Assembly (NCBI GenBank): GCA_012103075.1
Contig: JAAVLQ010000003.1
Location: 62,001-126,000 of the forward strand
Source of the DNA: Brucella cytisi
Lineage (GTDB): Bacteria; Pseudomonadota; Alphaproteobacteria; Rhizobiales; Rhizobiaceae
DNA length: 64,000 nucleotides
Reading direction: 5' to 3'
Part shown: in pieces, positions 19,996-31,170 of the stretch
Numbering within the stretch: position 1 is the first letter of the stretch
Layout: every line of letters begins with the position of its first letter
Notes under the pieces: model-generated
Seen by the model: the letters and a program-made list of their open reading frames with translations, nothing else
What the model was told of the DNA's origin: nothing
Database searches by the model: none
Program-made: the position numbers and the translations under genes

Positions 19996-20746
19996 CTAGA
20001 GAGCCTTCGCCGCGCTTTCGATGACGTCAGCTACCTTTTGGGGTTGAGAGGCGAAGACGGCGTGGCTGGATTTGATCTCAGTCACTGTGCTACCGGCACG
20101 CTTCGCCATCTCACGTTCCAGTTCGGGATTGATGGACCGGTCTTCGATCGCGACAATGGACCAGCTCTGTTTCGTCTTCCGGGCGGGATCCCCGACCTTG
20201 GCGGAGAACGCCTCTTTCGAGGCAAAGACCTGCGACCGTGCCAGAAACGCTGCGTCATCTTTCGGGAGGTCTGCCGCGAAGTCGTTCATGAAGGCGGCGG
20301 GGTCGAGATAGAGATATTTCCCATCTTTGGTTTCGCGGATATTCATGCCGCCAGCAGGCTTCGAACTCGCAAGGCTGAGCAAGCTTTCCCCTTGTCCGGC
20401 TGGAAAGCCGCCACGTACACCAGACCCGCGACAGCAGGGTTGTGGCCAGCTTCGGTGATCACCATCCCCCATAGCTGTGACCGACGAGAACCGTCGGACC
20501 GTCCTGCAAATCGAGCACCCGGTTGGTGGCGGCGATATCGTCGGCGAGCGAAGTAATCGGCTGCTGCACGATCGTCACATTGAAACCTCGCTGCACGAGG
20601 ATATCGGATGCCTTACGCCAGCCGGACCCGTCGGCAAGTGCACCATGGACGATGACGATGTTCTTGACCTCGGCGGCCTGCGCCGAGAACGCAATGATAC
20701 TGGTAGTGAAGATGACTGCGAGGATCGAGATGGTATGTCGGATCAC
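19996..20746 (-). CDS. Exported alpha/beta hydrolase (one frameshift)
   Basis: About 250 residues. GTG start at 20746 with GGAG 8 bp upstream. The signal peptide (ISILAVIFTTSIIAFSAQAA) is followed by NIVIVHGALADGSGW (oxyanion-hole HG), the nucleophile elbow VLVGHSYGG, the acid in IVAIEDRSINPE and the histidine in EIKSSHAVFASQ. The frame breaks just after the elbow, near 20465. Family: EstA/salicylate-esterase-like hydrolases that act on small esters. It lies 50 bp downstream of dipZ on the same strand. Confidence 0.85.
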
Positions 20747-20795
20747 GCGTTTTACTCCTGTTGTCGTGGATGGTTTTGATGAGAAGGATGGTGTC

Positions 20796-22539
20796 TCAGC
20801 CGAAGGTGAAGGCGTACGCTTCGACACCGGATCGAGGAAGCGGATCTCAAATGTCCGCTCCTCCACGTCGCCTGACTGGCGGACGAGTTGATAGAGTCGG
20901 GTGGAGCTTATCGTGCCGCGTCCGTCGTCGTCGGTATCCGCGCCGTGATTGTGCCCGGGCACCTTGCCGTCGATCATCACCGGAAGCGAACAGGTTTACC
21001 GGAGCCTCCGGGTCCGAGGACCAGATGCAGGTCGCGGGCGCTGAAGCGGTAGACGATGCTGCCGTCTGGCTGGTCCAGCACGGCGCGTTCGGCCCCGACA
21101 GTCCAGTTTCCGGAGAGGCCCCATTCGTTCAGGTCCGGTCGAGCGACGGAGTAAGCTGTACCGGTATCGGGACGCAGGTGTTGTGGAGAAACAAAGCCGG
21201 CGGCGCGATGGTAGCCGAGATAGCTCTCGACTGAGCGGATGTTCTTGAGGTCGGGGCTCGCCTCGGCACCTCTGGCATCAGGCGTCACGGTGGTGGCCGT
21301 CGCCATCTCCTTGCCGGTTTCGCGCAGTAGATCCCGGATCGCATGCTCGGTCTGACGATAGTTGCCTTCGCCGAAATGATGGTAGCGGATCTGGCCCTTT
21401 GCATCGATAAGGTACTGCGCTGGCCAGTAGCTGTTCTCGAAGGCGCGCCAGACGTTGTAGTCGTTGTCGATCGCAACCGGATAGCCGATCTTAAGGTCAT
21501 TGATCGCCTTTTTGACATTCTCGATCTTCTTCTCGAATGCAAATTCCGGGGCATGCACGCCAATGACGACCAGACCCTGATCCTTGTATTTTTCAGCCCG
21601 GGCGCGGACATACGGGACAGTGCGAATGCAGTTGATACAGGAATAGGTCCAGAAATCGACGAGTACGACCTTGCCGCGTAGATCCTCGATCGTGAGCGGG
21701 GGCGAGTTCAGCCATCCGACAACACCATTCAACGATGTTGCCCCGGCCTCAATCGGCAACCTGCTCCGAAAAGGCCGCGTTTGGTCGACGACAGCCGGCA
21801 TTTCAATTTCAGACTTGTCGTGCAGTCGGTCAAGCACGGCCTGCTCGAACACGGACGTGCTGGCATAGGAGAGCTGAGCCAGCAGACCGGTGTCGAGGCC
21901 GAGCGTAATGACTGCGACACCGGCCAGAACCGCGGCACCCAGAGCCTGACGAAGACGTTCGCTGATGCCGAGCGACCGCTTCAGATCGGCGAAGACCCTG
22001 CCACTGACAAGCAGGGCGATGGCAAGCGATGTTGCAGCGCCAGCAGCATAAGCGGCGAGCAGAAAGGTTGTCTGAAGATTGGGACCATTCAATGCCGCGC
22101 CTGTCAGCAGAAGGCCGAGGATAGGTCCGGCGCATGGCGCCCAAAGTAGCCCCGTTGCGATTCCGAGGATGAAGGAGCTCACTGCAGTCGGCTCGGTCCC
22201 GGTTCTGCCCGACGCATTCATCAACCTGTTGCCGAAATCGACAATTGGTTTTGTGAGGATGCTCGCCGTACGCGGTGACAGGAGACTTATTCCGGTGACA
22301 GCGAGCAACAGGATTGCTCCGACGCGGCCGTATTCATTCGCGTGGATCGCCCAACTGCCGCCGACCGCTGTGAGCGTCGCAACCAATGCAAATGTGAGGC
22401 TCATCCCGATCAGCATCGGAAGGGTACTTCTGAAAAAGGGTTGCCCGGCCCGGGCGAAGACGAAGGGGAGAATGGGAAGGATGCACGGGCTGAGGATGGT
22501 CAGCGCGCCTCCGAGATAGGCAATTATGAGAAGCGTCAT
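20796..22539 (-). CDS. dipZ: Cytochrome c biogenesis/thiol-disulfide protein DipZ (two frameshifts near the C-terminus)
   Basis: About 580 residues. The start has AAGGAAACG upstream. The N-terminal CcdA-like membrane domain carries the two redox cysteines in LSPCILPILPF and WAPCAGPILG. After six or more helices come a linker, a thioredoxin-like domain with the active-site CxxC (YSCINCIRT), and a C-terminal beta-rich domain ending LVLGPGGSGKPVRF, then (next frames) VMIDGKVPGHNHGADTDDDG and FLDPGVEAYAFTFG. Frame breaks lie near 20980 and 20835. It passes electrons from cytoplasm to periplasmic thiols. The first 520 codons are uninterrupted. Confidence 0.9.
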
Positions 22540-22697
22540 CGTCGTTTCCTTGAAACCGGTTTGTCGGGTTCTGGACGGCGATGGGCGCGACCAGCAACAG
22601 GGCTAATCTGGTCGAAGGGACGTATCCCGTATGTGTCGGGTTTTCAGCGGAAATGTACTGTAGTGTAAGATCCGGCCCATCCAAGACAGAGTGATAC

Positions 22698-22744
22698 TGT
22701 CGAATGACATGCTATTTGGCCTTTTGGCCGCTATGTTGCCTTTG
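22698..22744. repeat. Copy A of a ~47-bp dispersed intergenic element
   Basis: Begins with TGTCGAATGACATG, contains TTTTGGCCG and ends GTTGCCTTTG. A second copy, about 80 percent identical by eye, is at 31249-31294. Both contain the small palindrome TGTC-N4-GACA and lie outside genes. Confidence 0.5.
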
Positions 22745-22837
22745 GGTCAGGATTGCAGACGTTTCTCAACAGTTTCATCTGCATGACCGTCAACATCAAG
22801 TGCGCGTGAGCGCCCGCGGCTACGAGCGCACGAATCC

Positions 22838-23121
22838 TCAATCGACCAATGAGGGATCGCGTCCGCAATGTCCGCATTTCTGGTAGGCCATAGGGAAAAC
22901 CTGCCCCAAAAGCCTTTGTGACCCTGAAAGATCGTTAAACCGCATTCGGGACAGTCAAACGCAAAAAATGCCACGAGGCTATGACCGGCGGCGATGGCTA
23001 ATCCAACGAGTAATCCTACCCCGCCAAATAGTTCCATCAGGAACGTTATCCAATGAACGAGGGAAATGGCCACAACCGCGGTCCGGGCTGCAAACAGCCA
23101 TGATTTCCGATAGAGCGACAT
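22838..23121 (-). CDS. Small membrane protein with C-terminal zinc ribbon (one frameshift)
   Basis: About 94 residues. Two N-terminal hydrophobic helices (TAVVAISLVHWITFLMELFG and VGLLVGLAIAAGHSLVAFF) are followed by a four-cysteine zinc ribbon: CPEC and, after a frame change near 22885, KCGHCGRDPSLVD at the end. Four Cys in two CxxC pairs 30 residues apart suggest zinc binding on the cytoplasmic side. The function is unknown. It lies between dipZ and the efflux operon, all minus strand. Confidence 0.6.
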
Positions 23122-23215
23122 CGGCTTGTCCTTTCGTTTGCTGCCTGATCGTCCAGTTCTACCAGCAATCGAACCCGCGACGCGTTTGCGTCCCTTGCAT
23201 TATAGGTGAGTGCGT

Positions 23216-23243
23216 GAGGCCCGGCGGGGACGTGCCGGGCCTC
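23216..23243. terminator. Strong hairpin, possible bidirectional terminator
   Basis: A perfect 10-bp stem GAGGCCCGGC/GCCGGGCCTC with an 8-nt loop. It lies between the end of the RND pump gene (23319, minus) and the zinc-ribbon gene. There is no long T-run on either side, so termination efficiency is uncertain. Confidence 0.5.
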
Positions 23244-23318
23244 GTTTCGGAAAGGCTGTGTGGGGGTGATTGCCTTTCCGAACTTGCCGGAGAAGCCTGA
23301 ATGACTGTCCGGTATGCC

Positions 23319-26300
23319 TTACTCAGCCGCGAGCGCTGATGGACTGGTTGATACATCTGCTTCTTTTACTGTGTCCTCCGTCGACGGCTTAATTTTGAAC
23401 CATGCCGAATAGAGAGCTGGAAGGAAGAGCAGGATCATCGCCGTCCCGACAGCTGTTCCACCAATCAGCGTATAGGCCATTGAACCCCAGAACACTGAAT
23501 GGGTCAGCGGTATGAAGGCGAGCACGGCTGCAAGCGCTGTCAGGATAACAGGCCGCGTGCGCTGAACAGTCGCTTCGATGATGGCGTGATAATCATCAAG
23601 ACCTGCAGCCTGATTTTCTTTAATCTGTTCGGTGAGAATTAGCGTGTTACGCATTAAAATTCCCGCAAGACCAATCAAACCGAGGATGGCATTAAAACCG
23701 AAGGGTTGATTAAAGATCAGCAGAACCGGAACAACGCCCGCTAGCCCAAGCGGCGCAGTCAACATGACCATCGTCATCGTCGACAAACTCCTGACTTGCA
23801 GGATAATGACGATCAGCATTGCTGCAATCATCGCCGGGAAAATCTTTACGAGAGCTACGTTAGCCTTGAGTGACTCCTCAATATTCCCCCATTTCAATGC
23901 GGTAGCCAACAGGAAGCGACGCTATCAAAGGCTGAAGAGCCGTCATGATCTGTTGAGAAACCTCTGGAGGCTGGGTCGCTTCATTGATATCGGATCGAAT
24001 GGTCACAACAGACATCCGGTCCCGACGCTTTAAAATCGGTTCCTCCATTCGAATTTCGGTGTGGCCTATCTGATCGAGTGGAATCTGGCGACCATCCCTA
24101 CTCATGAGCGAGAAGTCTCCCAATCGGGACGGATCCAGCCCGGTTGGCCCGGCGCTTCTGGCCACAACCGGCACGTCACGGATATTTTCGCGGACCTCCG
24201 TCACAGGAAGGCCGCTGAGAAGCAACTGCAACTGTTGTGCTGCTTCGACCGGTGACAGGCCGATCAGCTTCAGGCGATCCTGATCCGGTATGAAGCGCAC
24301 AACCGGCGTACGGTTCCCCAATCGCGATTGGGCTGACGTACATCTGGAACCGTTTTCATTTTGGCAAGCGCCTGTTCCGAGAGCTTGTACAGTTGTGCCG
24401 GATCGGGTCCGATGATGCGAAATTCAACGGGAAACGGGGTGTAGGGTCCAAAACCAACTGCGTGACACGTACGGATGCTTCCGACGCCAATCCCTGCGAT
24501 ATAGCAGCGCGAAGTCGATGTTTGAGTTCCTCGCGTGTTTCTGCGTTCGGCGTCAGAACAACTATTTTAGCAAAAGCAGGATCAGGCAGCTCCGGAGCCA
24601 TGGCGAAGAAGAAACGTGGTGCACCCTGCCCAACATAGCTGGTGACAATCTTTGCTTCCGGTTGCTCCTTCAACCAATGCTCCAGTTTTTCAGCCGTAGC
24701 CGTTGTTGTCTCGATACTGGTACCTTCTGGCATCCGTATCTCGACCAGAACTTCAGGGCGATCGGACGTGGGAAAGAATTGCTGTTTGATGGCGCCCATA
24801 CCGACAACCGAGAGCGCCATCAATATACCCACGATCGCGCAGGTCATGAATTTATGACGAACGGCAAACTCGATTGTCTGCCGCAGTCGACGATAGTTTG
24901 GCGTATTGTAGATCGCGTGATGTCCGCCTTCCACGGGCTTGATTGCAGGAAGCAGTTTCACGCCAAGATAGGGCGTGAACACAACCGCTACAAACCGGGA
25001 CACGATAAGGGCGAAACCGACAATCCAGAATATATTACCGGCATATTCGCCCGCGGTTGAACGCGCAAAGCCGACAGGCATAAGGCCAATAATTGTCACG
25101 AGTGTGCCAGACAGCATAGGGGCCGCGGTATGGCTCCACGCATAGGCAGCTGCCTTGATACGATCCATACCTTCTTCCATCTTAACCACCATCACCTCGA
25201 TCGCGATGATGGCATCATCGACAAGCAAACCGAGCGCAAGAATGAGCGCACCGAGCGTGATACGGTCAAAAAACCGGCCCGTCTCCAGCATTATGAGGAA
25301 CACCACGGCCAGCGTTAGCGGCACGGCCAGTGCAACAACAATTCCTACCCGCCAGCCAAGACTGACGAGGCTGACGAAGAGAACCACGCCAAGTGCCATG
25401 GCAAATTTGAGCATGAATTCACCGACGGCAGCATCGATATTCACCGCCTGATCGCTCACCTTGTCGAGCGTCATTCCGAGAGGCAGAGACTGCGCAATCG
25501 TTGCCGAGCGTTCCTCCAGTGCCTTTCAAGGTCAAGACCGTTCCATCCCTGCTGCATCACAACGCTGAGCATGATTGCGGGTTCACCCTGATGGCGGATC
25601 AGATAGGTCGCTGGCTCCTCGTAACCGCGCCTTACTTCGGCAAAATCCGAGAGCTTTAATGTTCGTCCTGCTGCAACAATAGGCGTTTCAGCAACAGATT
25701 GAATACTGTTATAGGCCCCATCAAAACGTATGAACACTTGCGGCCCGCGCGTATCGATGGAACCTGCCGGCGTGACCGCATTTTGCCGTTGCAAAGCCGT
25801 CGCTATATCCTGTGCCGTGATACCAAGTGTGGCCAGCTTCGCGTAAGAAAATTCGACAAATATCTGCTCGGGACGCTCGCCAAGGATATTGATTTTCTTG
25901 ACGCCCGGAACGTGCAGCAGATCCCGGCGAATTGTTTCTGCCTGACGCACGAGGTCGCGCATAGGCATTCCTTTGGCTTTCAGCGCATAAAGGGCGAAAC
26001 TGACATCAGAATATTCGTCGTTGACGAAGGGGCCAAAAGACGCCTGCAGGCAGATTGCGCGCTTCGTCACCCAGCTTTTGCGGGCCTGATAAAACTCTTC
26101 CTCAACTGCACTTGCGGGCGTGTTGTCTTTCAACGTGACTGTCAGATATGCGTATCCGGGACGCGTTGTTGTTTCGACCCGATCATACCACGTCAATTCC
26201 TGTAATCGCTTTTCAAGCGGTTCTGCGACGAGATCCTGCATTTCTCGTGAAGTTGCGCCCGGCCACACCGCTGTGACGGTCAAGGTCTTGATCGTAAATG

Positions 26301-26421
26301 AGGGGTCTTCTGCACGGCCAAGGCTGAGAAATGCGTAAACACCTGCAGCCGCCAGCAATATGATGAAGAAGAGAGTTACGGCACGCTCACGCACCGCTAA
26401 TGCAGACAGATTGAAGCTCAT
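23319..26421 (-). CDS. RND-family multidrug efflux pump, inner-membrane subunit (several frameshifts)
   Basis: About 1,030 residues. It begins MSFNLSALAVRERAVTLFFI (typical of the AcrB-type subgroup with 'RAVTLF'). The porter-domain segment VTAVWPGATSREMQDLVAEP is followed by TM4 with LGLLVDDAIIAIEVMVVKME, which holds the proton-relay acidic residues, then the second porter half and LGLIGLAGILMRNTLILTEQ in TM10, which carries the conserved polar residue. Frame breaks lie near 25520, 24420-24370, 24330 and 23885. It overlaps the adaptor gene by 4 bp (ATGA). It exports hydrophobic compounds by proton antiport with the adaptor; no outer-membrane factor gene is visible, so it probably uses one encoded elsewhere. 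Confidence 0.9.
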
Positions 26422-27530
26422 TGGTTTGCTACCTTCAACTGTTGCTCGGTTCGAACAGCGTCGCCTTCGTTGAGAAGGTGCGCGCCGAGAGCAACGATCT
26501 GCTGTCCGGCTTCGACACCGGAGACCAAGGCATTCTCCTGACCTACCTCTTCTATTGTCACCGAAACCAGATGGACTGTGGAGGTAGCCGAATTAACGAC
26601 CCACACCCCAGTTCTGTTTCCGTTGTCCAGAACGGCGCTGATGGGCACAGAAATACCAGTAGCGTGACTGCTATCCGAAACCTCGACCGTAACCGTTGAC
26701 CCAAGAGGCGCAGACGCGGCGGCCCCTTCAAGCACATAGCGCGCTTCATAGGTTCGGGTTTGTGCGTCTGCTGAATCCGATATCTGACGAAGGCGCGCGT
26801 TACCGCCGCTTTCGCGATTTCCATAGATATTTGCTCTGGCAACCGATCCGAGCTGGGGCCTCAATGTCTCAGGCAACCAGACAACTGCCTCACGCGGACC
26901 ATTGTGAGCAAGTTGAACCACGGTCTGACCGGCGGCGACAACCTGTCCCGGTTCGCCCAGAGTGTTTACGACCGTACCGTCGGCATCTGCGGTCAGAACC
27001 GAATAGCTGGCTTCGTTTTCTGCAACGCGGGCTTCTGCCTCTGCGGCTGATAGCTGAGCCGCAGCCGTGTCTAGAGCTGCCTTAGCCTGTTCGTAACGCT
27101 GTGGCGTTGCTGCTAGTCCTTTTCTAACCGGGATCGCATAGCGTCGTTCGTCCGCCTGAGCCTGTACGAGGAGTGCCCGTGCGGCATCAACTGCATTTCG
27201 CTTCGCAGTCAATGCCAACTGCAAATCTGTCTCATCAATGCGCAAAAGGGCTTGTCCAGCCCTGACTTGTTGTCCGACGTCCACCGGGCGCTCAACAATT
27301 TTCCCCGGCACACGAAACCCGAGATTGCTCTGGATCCTTGCTTCGACCGTACCGGTAAACGAACGTGTCTGCGAGCCGGCTGACTGAGCTGCTACCAGAC
27401 GCACCAGAGCTGGTGCACTACGTGGATCGGCATCGGTCCGCTCATGGCCGGATACTTCGAAAAAGATGAACGCAGCGACACCCAATGCAGCAATGCCGCT
27501 GCCTAATGTCAAAACGTGTTTGCGCTTCAT
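26418..27530 (-). CDS. RND efflux periplasmic adaptor (MFP/HlyD family)
   Basis: Intact, 370 residues. An N-terminal membrane anchor or signal (HVLTLGSGIAALGVAAFIFF) is followed by a lipoyl half (RPVDVGQQVRAGQALLRIDE), a helical hairpin (residues 100-180) with AQADERRYAIPVRKGLAATP, the second lipoyl half (VVNTLGEPGQVVAAGQTVVQ), and beta-barrel and membrane-proximal domains. It connects the RND pump to an outer-membrane channel. It is the first gene of the minus-strand operon and overlaps the pump start. Control is probably by the divergent TetR gene at 27632 through the palindrome between them. Confidence 0.93.
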   Translation of the reverse strand: MKRKHVLTLGSGIAALGVAAFIFFEVSGHERTDADPRSAPALVRLVAAQSAGSQTRSFTGTVEARIQSNLGFRVPGKIVERPVDVGQQVRAGQALLRIDETDLQLALTAKRNAVDAARALLVQAQADERRYAIPVRKGLAATPQRYEQAKAALDTAAAQLSAAEAEARVAENEASYSVLTADADGTVVNTLGEPGQVVAAGQTVVQLAHNGPREAVVWLPETLRPQLGSVARANIYGNRESGGNARLRQISDSADAQTRTYEARYVLEGAAASAPLGSTVTVEVSDSSHATGISVPISAVLDNGNRTGVWVVNSATSTVHLVSVTIEEVGQENALVSGVEAGQQIVALGAHLLNEGDAVRTEQQLKVANQ

Positions 27531-27566
27531 AGCAGGTGGACCTTCTAAACGGACAAATGCGATTTA

Positions 27567-27619
27567 TTTAGATTGCGATTAAAATCTAAACATGATATAG
27601 ATGTCAACTGAAATCTAAA
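27567..27619. promoter_or_regulatory. TetR operator between efflux operon and its regulator
   Basis: TTTAGATT (27567-27574) and AATCTAAA (27583-27590) form a perfect 8-bp inverted repeat with an 8-bp spacer. A third half-site AATCTAAA lies at 27612-27619 and overlaps the ribosome site of the TetR gene. The arrangement would allow repression of both divergent transcripts. Confidence 0.65.
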
Positions 27620-27631
27620 GGAGACGGCAAA

Positions 27632-28233
27632 ATGAGAGTCAGCCGAGCGCAGGCGGAAGCTAATCGCGAGACAGTGATCAATGTCGCAAGCAGGCTTTTT
27701 CGAGAACATGGCTTTGATGGCATTGGACTGAAAGATCTAATGAAAGGAGCCGGCCTGACGCAAGGCGGCTTTTTACAAGCAGTTCGAGTCCAAGGACGAC
27801 CTTGCGGCGGGGCTTCACGGCGCGCCATGGAAAGCGCTACTCGAAGGTGGTCCGACGCCGCTGCGGGCAACGCCGCTCAACTGGAAGCGATTTTGAATCT
27901 CTATCTCTCCCCGACCATCGTGATGAAATCGGGGATGGATGTCCGCTAGTGGCGCTCGGGGCTGACGCCGCACGCCAAAGCCCTGATGTTAAAGCTCCCT
28001 TTGAGGACGGAATCCGTGGCCATCTGGCCGTTCTTGATGAACTGCTTACAAGCACACCGGCTCGAGAAAGAAACGACAAAGCCATGGCACTGCTCTCCAT
28101 CATGGTGGGTGCCGTTACGCTTTCTCGCGTTGTGAACGATAAAGACCTATCCAGACGATTTCTCGATGCTGCAACTGCCGAAGCAAGACGAATGAGTGGT
28201 CTGGCTGGTGCGCCTTCGGAATCAATGGATTGA
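27632..28233 (+). CDS. TetR-family regulator of the RND pump (frameshifted)
   Basis: About 200 residues. ATG follows AAAGGAGACGG. The N-terminal HTH reads VINVASRLFREHGFDGIGLK...DLMKGAGLTQGGF, then (next frame) YKQFESKDDLAA. This is the 'GG.FYKHF.SKD.L' form common in AcrR/QacR-like repressors that control transporters. The ligand domain ends LSIMVGAVTLSRVVNDKDLS...FLDAATAEARRM. Frame breaks lie near 27770, 27810 and 27940. It is divergent from the efflux operon, with the shared operator described at 27567. Its stop lies 16 bp before the ketosynthase-like gene, so it may also lead that operon. Confidence 0.8.
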
Positions 28234-28249
28234 AATCGGAGTATTCGTC

Positions 28250-29517
28250 ATGCGTCGTATCGTTGTGACAGGAATGGGGGCAGTGAGTCCCCTTGCAGCC
28301 AATGTGCCGGTAACCCGTCCCGTTTGCTTGCCGGTCGTTCGGGCGTGAAACGACTTTCCGATGACATCGTGGGCGATCTGCCATCGAAAATCGGTGGCGT
28401 GGTGCCATCCGTATCGGAAGACATGGATGGGGGTTCGATCCCGATCGTGTTCTCGCGCCAAAAGATCAGCGCAAGGTAGACCGTTTCATATTGTTCGCCC
28501 TCGCAGCGGCTGAAGAAGCGCTGAACCGGGCTGGATGGAAACCGGTTTCGGAAACCGAGAAAGAGCGCACTGCTACAATCATAGCATCCGGCATTGGCGG
28601 TTTTCCCGCAATCACTGCAGCTGTCAGAACCGTTGACCAAAAAGGTGCCCGTCGTCTTTCACCGTTCACCGTTCCGTCGTTCCTCGTCAATCTGGCGGCA
28701 GGACAGGTGTCTATTCGACATGGTTTTAAAGGGCCAATTGGAGCACCGGTAACCGCCTGTGCGGCTGGCGTTCAGGCAATCGGAGACGCCGCACGCCTCA
28801 TCAGATCCAACGAAGCCGATATCGCGATATGTGGCGGGACCGAAGCCTGCATCAACGAAGTCAGCCGGGCGGATTTGCAGCCGCACGATCATTGTCAACG
28901 GGTTTCAATGATACTCCGGAAAAAGCCTCTCGTCCGTTCGACACACAACGCGAAGGGTTTGTTATGGGTGAAGGTGCAGGAATCCTTGTGATCGAAGCTC
29001 TCAGTCACGCCCCGGCGCGCGGTGCCGCCGCTAGCCGAGCTGGTGGGTTATGGCACATCTGCCGATGCACATCACATCACTTCAGGGCCCGAAGATGGAA
29101 GTGGGGCGCGACGGGCGATGGAGCTTGCCGTATCCCGGGCTGGCATTTCCTATGACGATGTCGCGCATATCAATGCACACGCAACTTCTACCCAGATCGG
29201 AGATCTGGGCGAAATGACGGCCATAAAATCCGTATTTGGGTGCCGGGCCAACTTGGCACTCAGCGCAACCAAATCGGCGACTGGCCATCTCCCGGGCGCA
29301 GCCGGGGGCTTGAAGCAATTTTACGATCCTTGCTTTACGTGACCAGGTCGCACCACCCACTCTTAATCTGGATGACCCGGATAGTGCCGGTGAAGGTCTC
29401 AGGTTCGTGGCGAAAGAAGCCCAGTCGAAAGTCATGGACTATGCGCTTTCCAATGGTTTTGGCTTCGGAGGAGTGAATGCCAGCGTGCTTTTCCGCCGTT
29501 GGAACGACGAAATTTGA
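28250..29517 (+). CDS. Beta-ketoacyl-ACP synthase II-like enzyme (FabF family; frameshifted)
   Basis: About 422 residues. MRRIVVTGMGAVSPLA begins it. The nucleophile is in VTACAAGVQAIGDAARL (near 28755), the two histidines in INAHATSTQIGD and SATKSATGHLPGAAG, and the glycine-rich end in LSNGFGFGGVNASV. These are the Cys-His-His residues of condensing enzymes. Frame breaks lie near 28310, 28870, 29020 and 29320. It probably makes or elongates an acyl chain. Its position after a transporter-type TetR and before an SDR and a NADP reductase suggests an accessory fatty-acid or polyketide step rather than the housekeeping fabF, which normally sits in a fab cluster (inference). Confidence 0.88.
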
Positions 29518-29583
29518 AACAGAAACAAAAATCCGGACAGAACGACTTACTACCGCTAGTCGTGAAACACTGAGGACCGCCCC

Positions 29584-30399
29584 ATGAATCGCTCAAAACC
29601 TGATGTTGCTATTGTCACCGGAGCCTCTTCCGGCATCGGCCCCGCCACGGCAAAAACACTGCTCAACACCGGATACCGCGTGTTCGGGACCAGCAGGCGC
29701 GCGAATTACGAAAATGTCGACGGCATCACCATGGTGCCTTGCGATGTCACTGATGAGACGTCGGTGGGAAAGCTGGTCGAGACTGTCTTAAATGAAGCCG
29801 GCTCGATTGATGTGCTGGTAAACAATGCCGGCATTGGCCTCCCCGGCCGGTGCGGAAGAATCCTCAATCGCTCAGGCGCAAGCCCTGTTTGACGTGAATG
29901 TCTTCGGTGTCATCCGTGTTACGAACGCAGTTCTACCGGTGATGCGGCGCCAAAAGTCAGGCCGCATTATAAATATGAGCTCGGTACTCGGTCTCATCCC
30001 GTCGCCCTATAACGCGCTGTATGCCTCGACCAAACATGCGATCGAAGGATATTCGGAGTCTCTCGATCACGAGGTTCGCACGTTCGGAGTTCGGGTCGTT
30101 CTGATCGAGCCTGCTTATACTCGTTCCGCCTTTGAGGAAAACGTACTAAAGCCCGATCAGCCTATTGGCCTATATGAGCCAATGCGCTTTACGATGTCGG
30201 AGCACTTGCGCGTTCAGATCGCCGTCGGAGATTCCCCGAAACGGTAGCTGTTGCAGTCGTCACAGCTGCAACCGCGACCTCTCCCAAACGCCGCTACACC
30301 GCCGGAAAGCTCGCTGGAAAAATACGATTACTGCGCCGCACGGTACCTGAAGCAGCATTCGATAAAAGCCTGCGCAAACAATCCGGCCTACCGGTCTAG
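29584..30399 (+). CDS. Short-chain dehydrogenase/reductase (frameshifted)
   Basis: About 270 residues. The Rossmann motif is in VAIVTGASSGIGPATAKTLL, followed by NNAGIG, the catalytic Ser in IINMSSVLGLIP and YxxxK in NALYASTKHAIEGYSESLDH. The frame changes at the CCCC run 29841-29844 and again near 30240. The last part reads SPKRRYTAGKLAGKIRLLRR and ends SLRKQSGLPV. The C-terminal layout resembles the YASTKHA-type oxidoreductases that use NADP. It is co-oriented with the ketosynthase (66 bp gap). Confidence 0.88.
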
Positions 30400-30434
30400 T
30401 TCGGCAGTTACCCCATATCTCAAGCGAATCTCTT

Positions 30435-31170
30435 ATGAAAATCGGTATTATTGGCGCTGGCAATATCGGTGCTACGCTCGGAATGAAACTGGCAGCTTCC
30501 GGCCATGACGTAAAAAATTGCAAACTCAAAAGGTCCGGACTCTCTTCGCGCGCTGGCACGTGAACTTGGCGCAACGGCAGTTTCAAAAGAGGAAGCATTG
30601 GATGACGTCGAGGTTATTATTCTTTCAATTCCATTTTCGAGCTACCGCGAGTTAACCTGCCAGTTTCTCAAGGTTCCACGAAGCACAATAGTCGTTGACA
30701 CGTCCAACTATTACCCCTTCCGCGACGGTGTGATTTCAGGTATCGATGGTGGTATACCCGAGAGCATTTGGGTAGAACTGCAACTTGGACTTCCGGTTAT
30801 CAAGGCACGGAACGCTGCATTGGCGACCACTCTGGCCGAACGAGGCCGCCCGAAGGGGACAGGCGGACGCATAGCGATACCTGTGTCCGGTGACGAGCCA
30901 GTTGCCAAGGCGATTATCATGGAGCTCGTCGAGGAAACCGGTTTCGACACTGTCGACGCCGGAATTATATCGGACTCACGGAGACAACAGCCCGGAACGC
31001 CCGCCTATTGCACGGAACTTGCCAAAGATGAATTGATCGAGGCACTAAAATCCGCTGACCGGCTTAAAGCACCAGTTAATCGGGACCGCCTAATCCAAGA
31101 GTTCATGCAGTCTTTAAGCGGCGCGACACACGATGAAATAGTTGAACGAAATAGAACCGAGACAACCTAA
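30435..31170 (+). CDS. F420-dependent NADP reductase-like dinucleotide-binding protein (one frameshift)
   Basis: About 245 residues. MKIGIIGAGNIGATLGMKLA is a perfect Rossmann start. The frame breaks at the A-run 30512-30517. After it come ALDDVEVIILSIPFSSYREL, VVDTSNYYPFRDG and a C-terminal helical part. It belongs to the NADP oxidoreductase (coenzyme F420-dependent type) fold, whose bacterial members often reduce ketones or imines without F420. The second half has an 'IRDG..GIDGGIPES..V' style loop near the expected active site. It is the last gene of the cluster that begins with the TetR gene at 27632. Confidence 0.75.
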
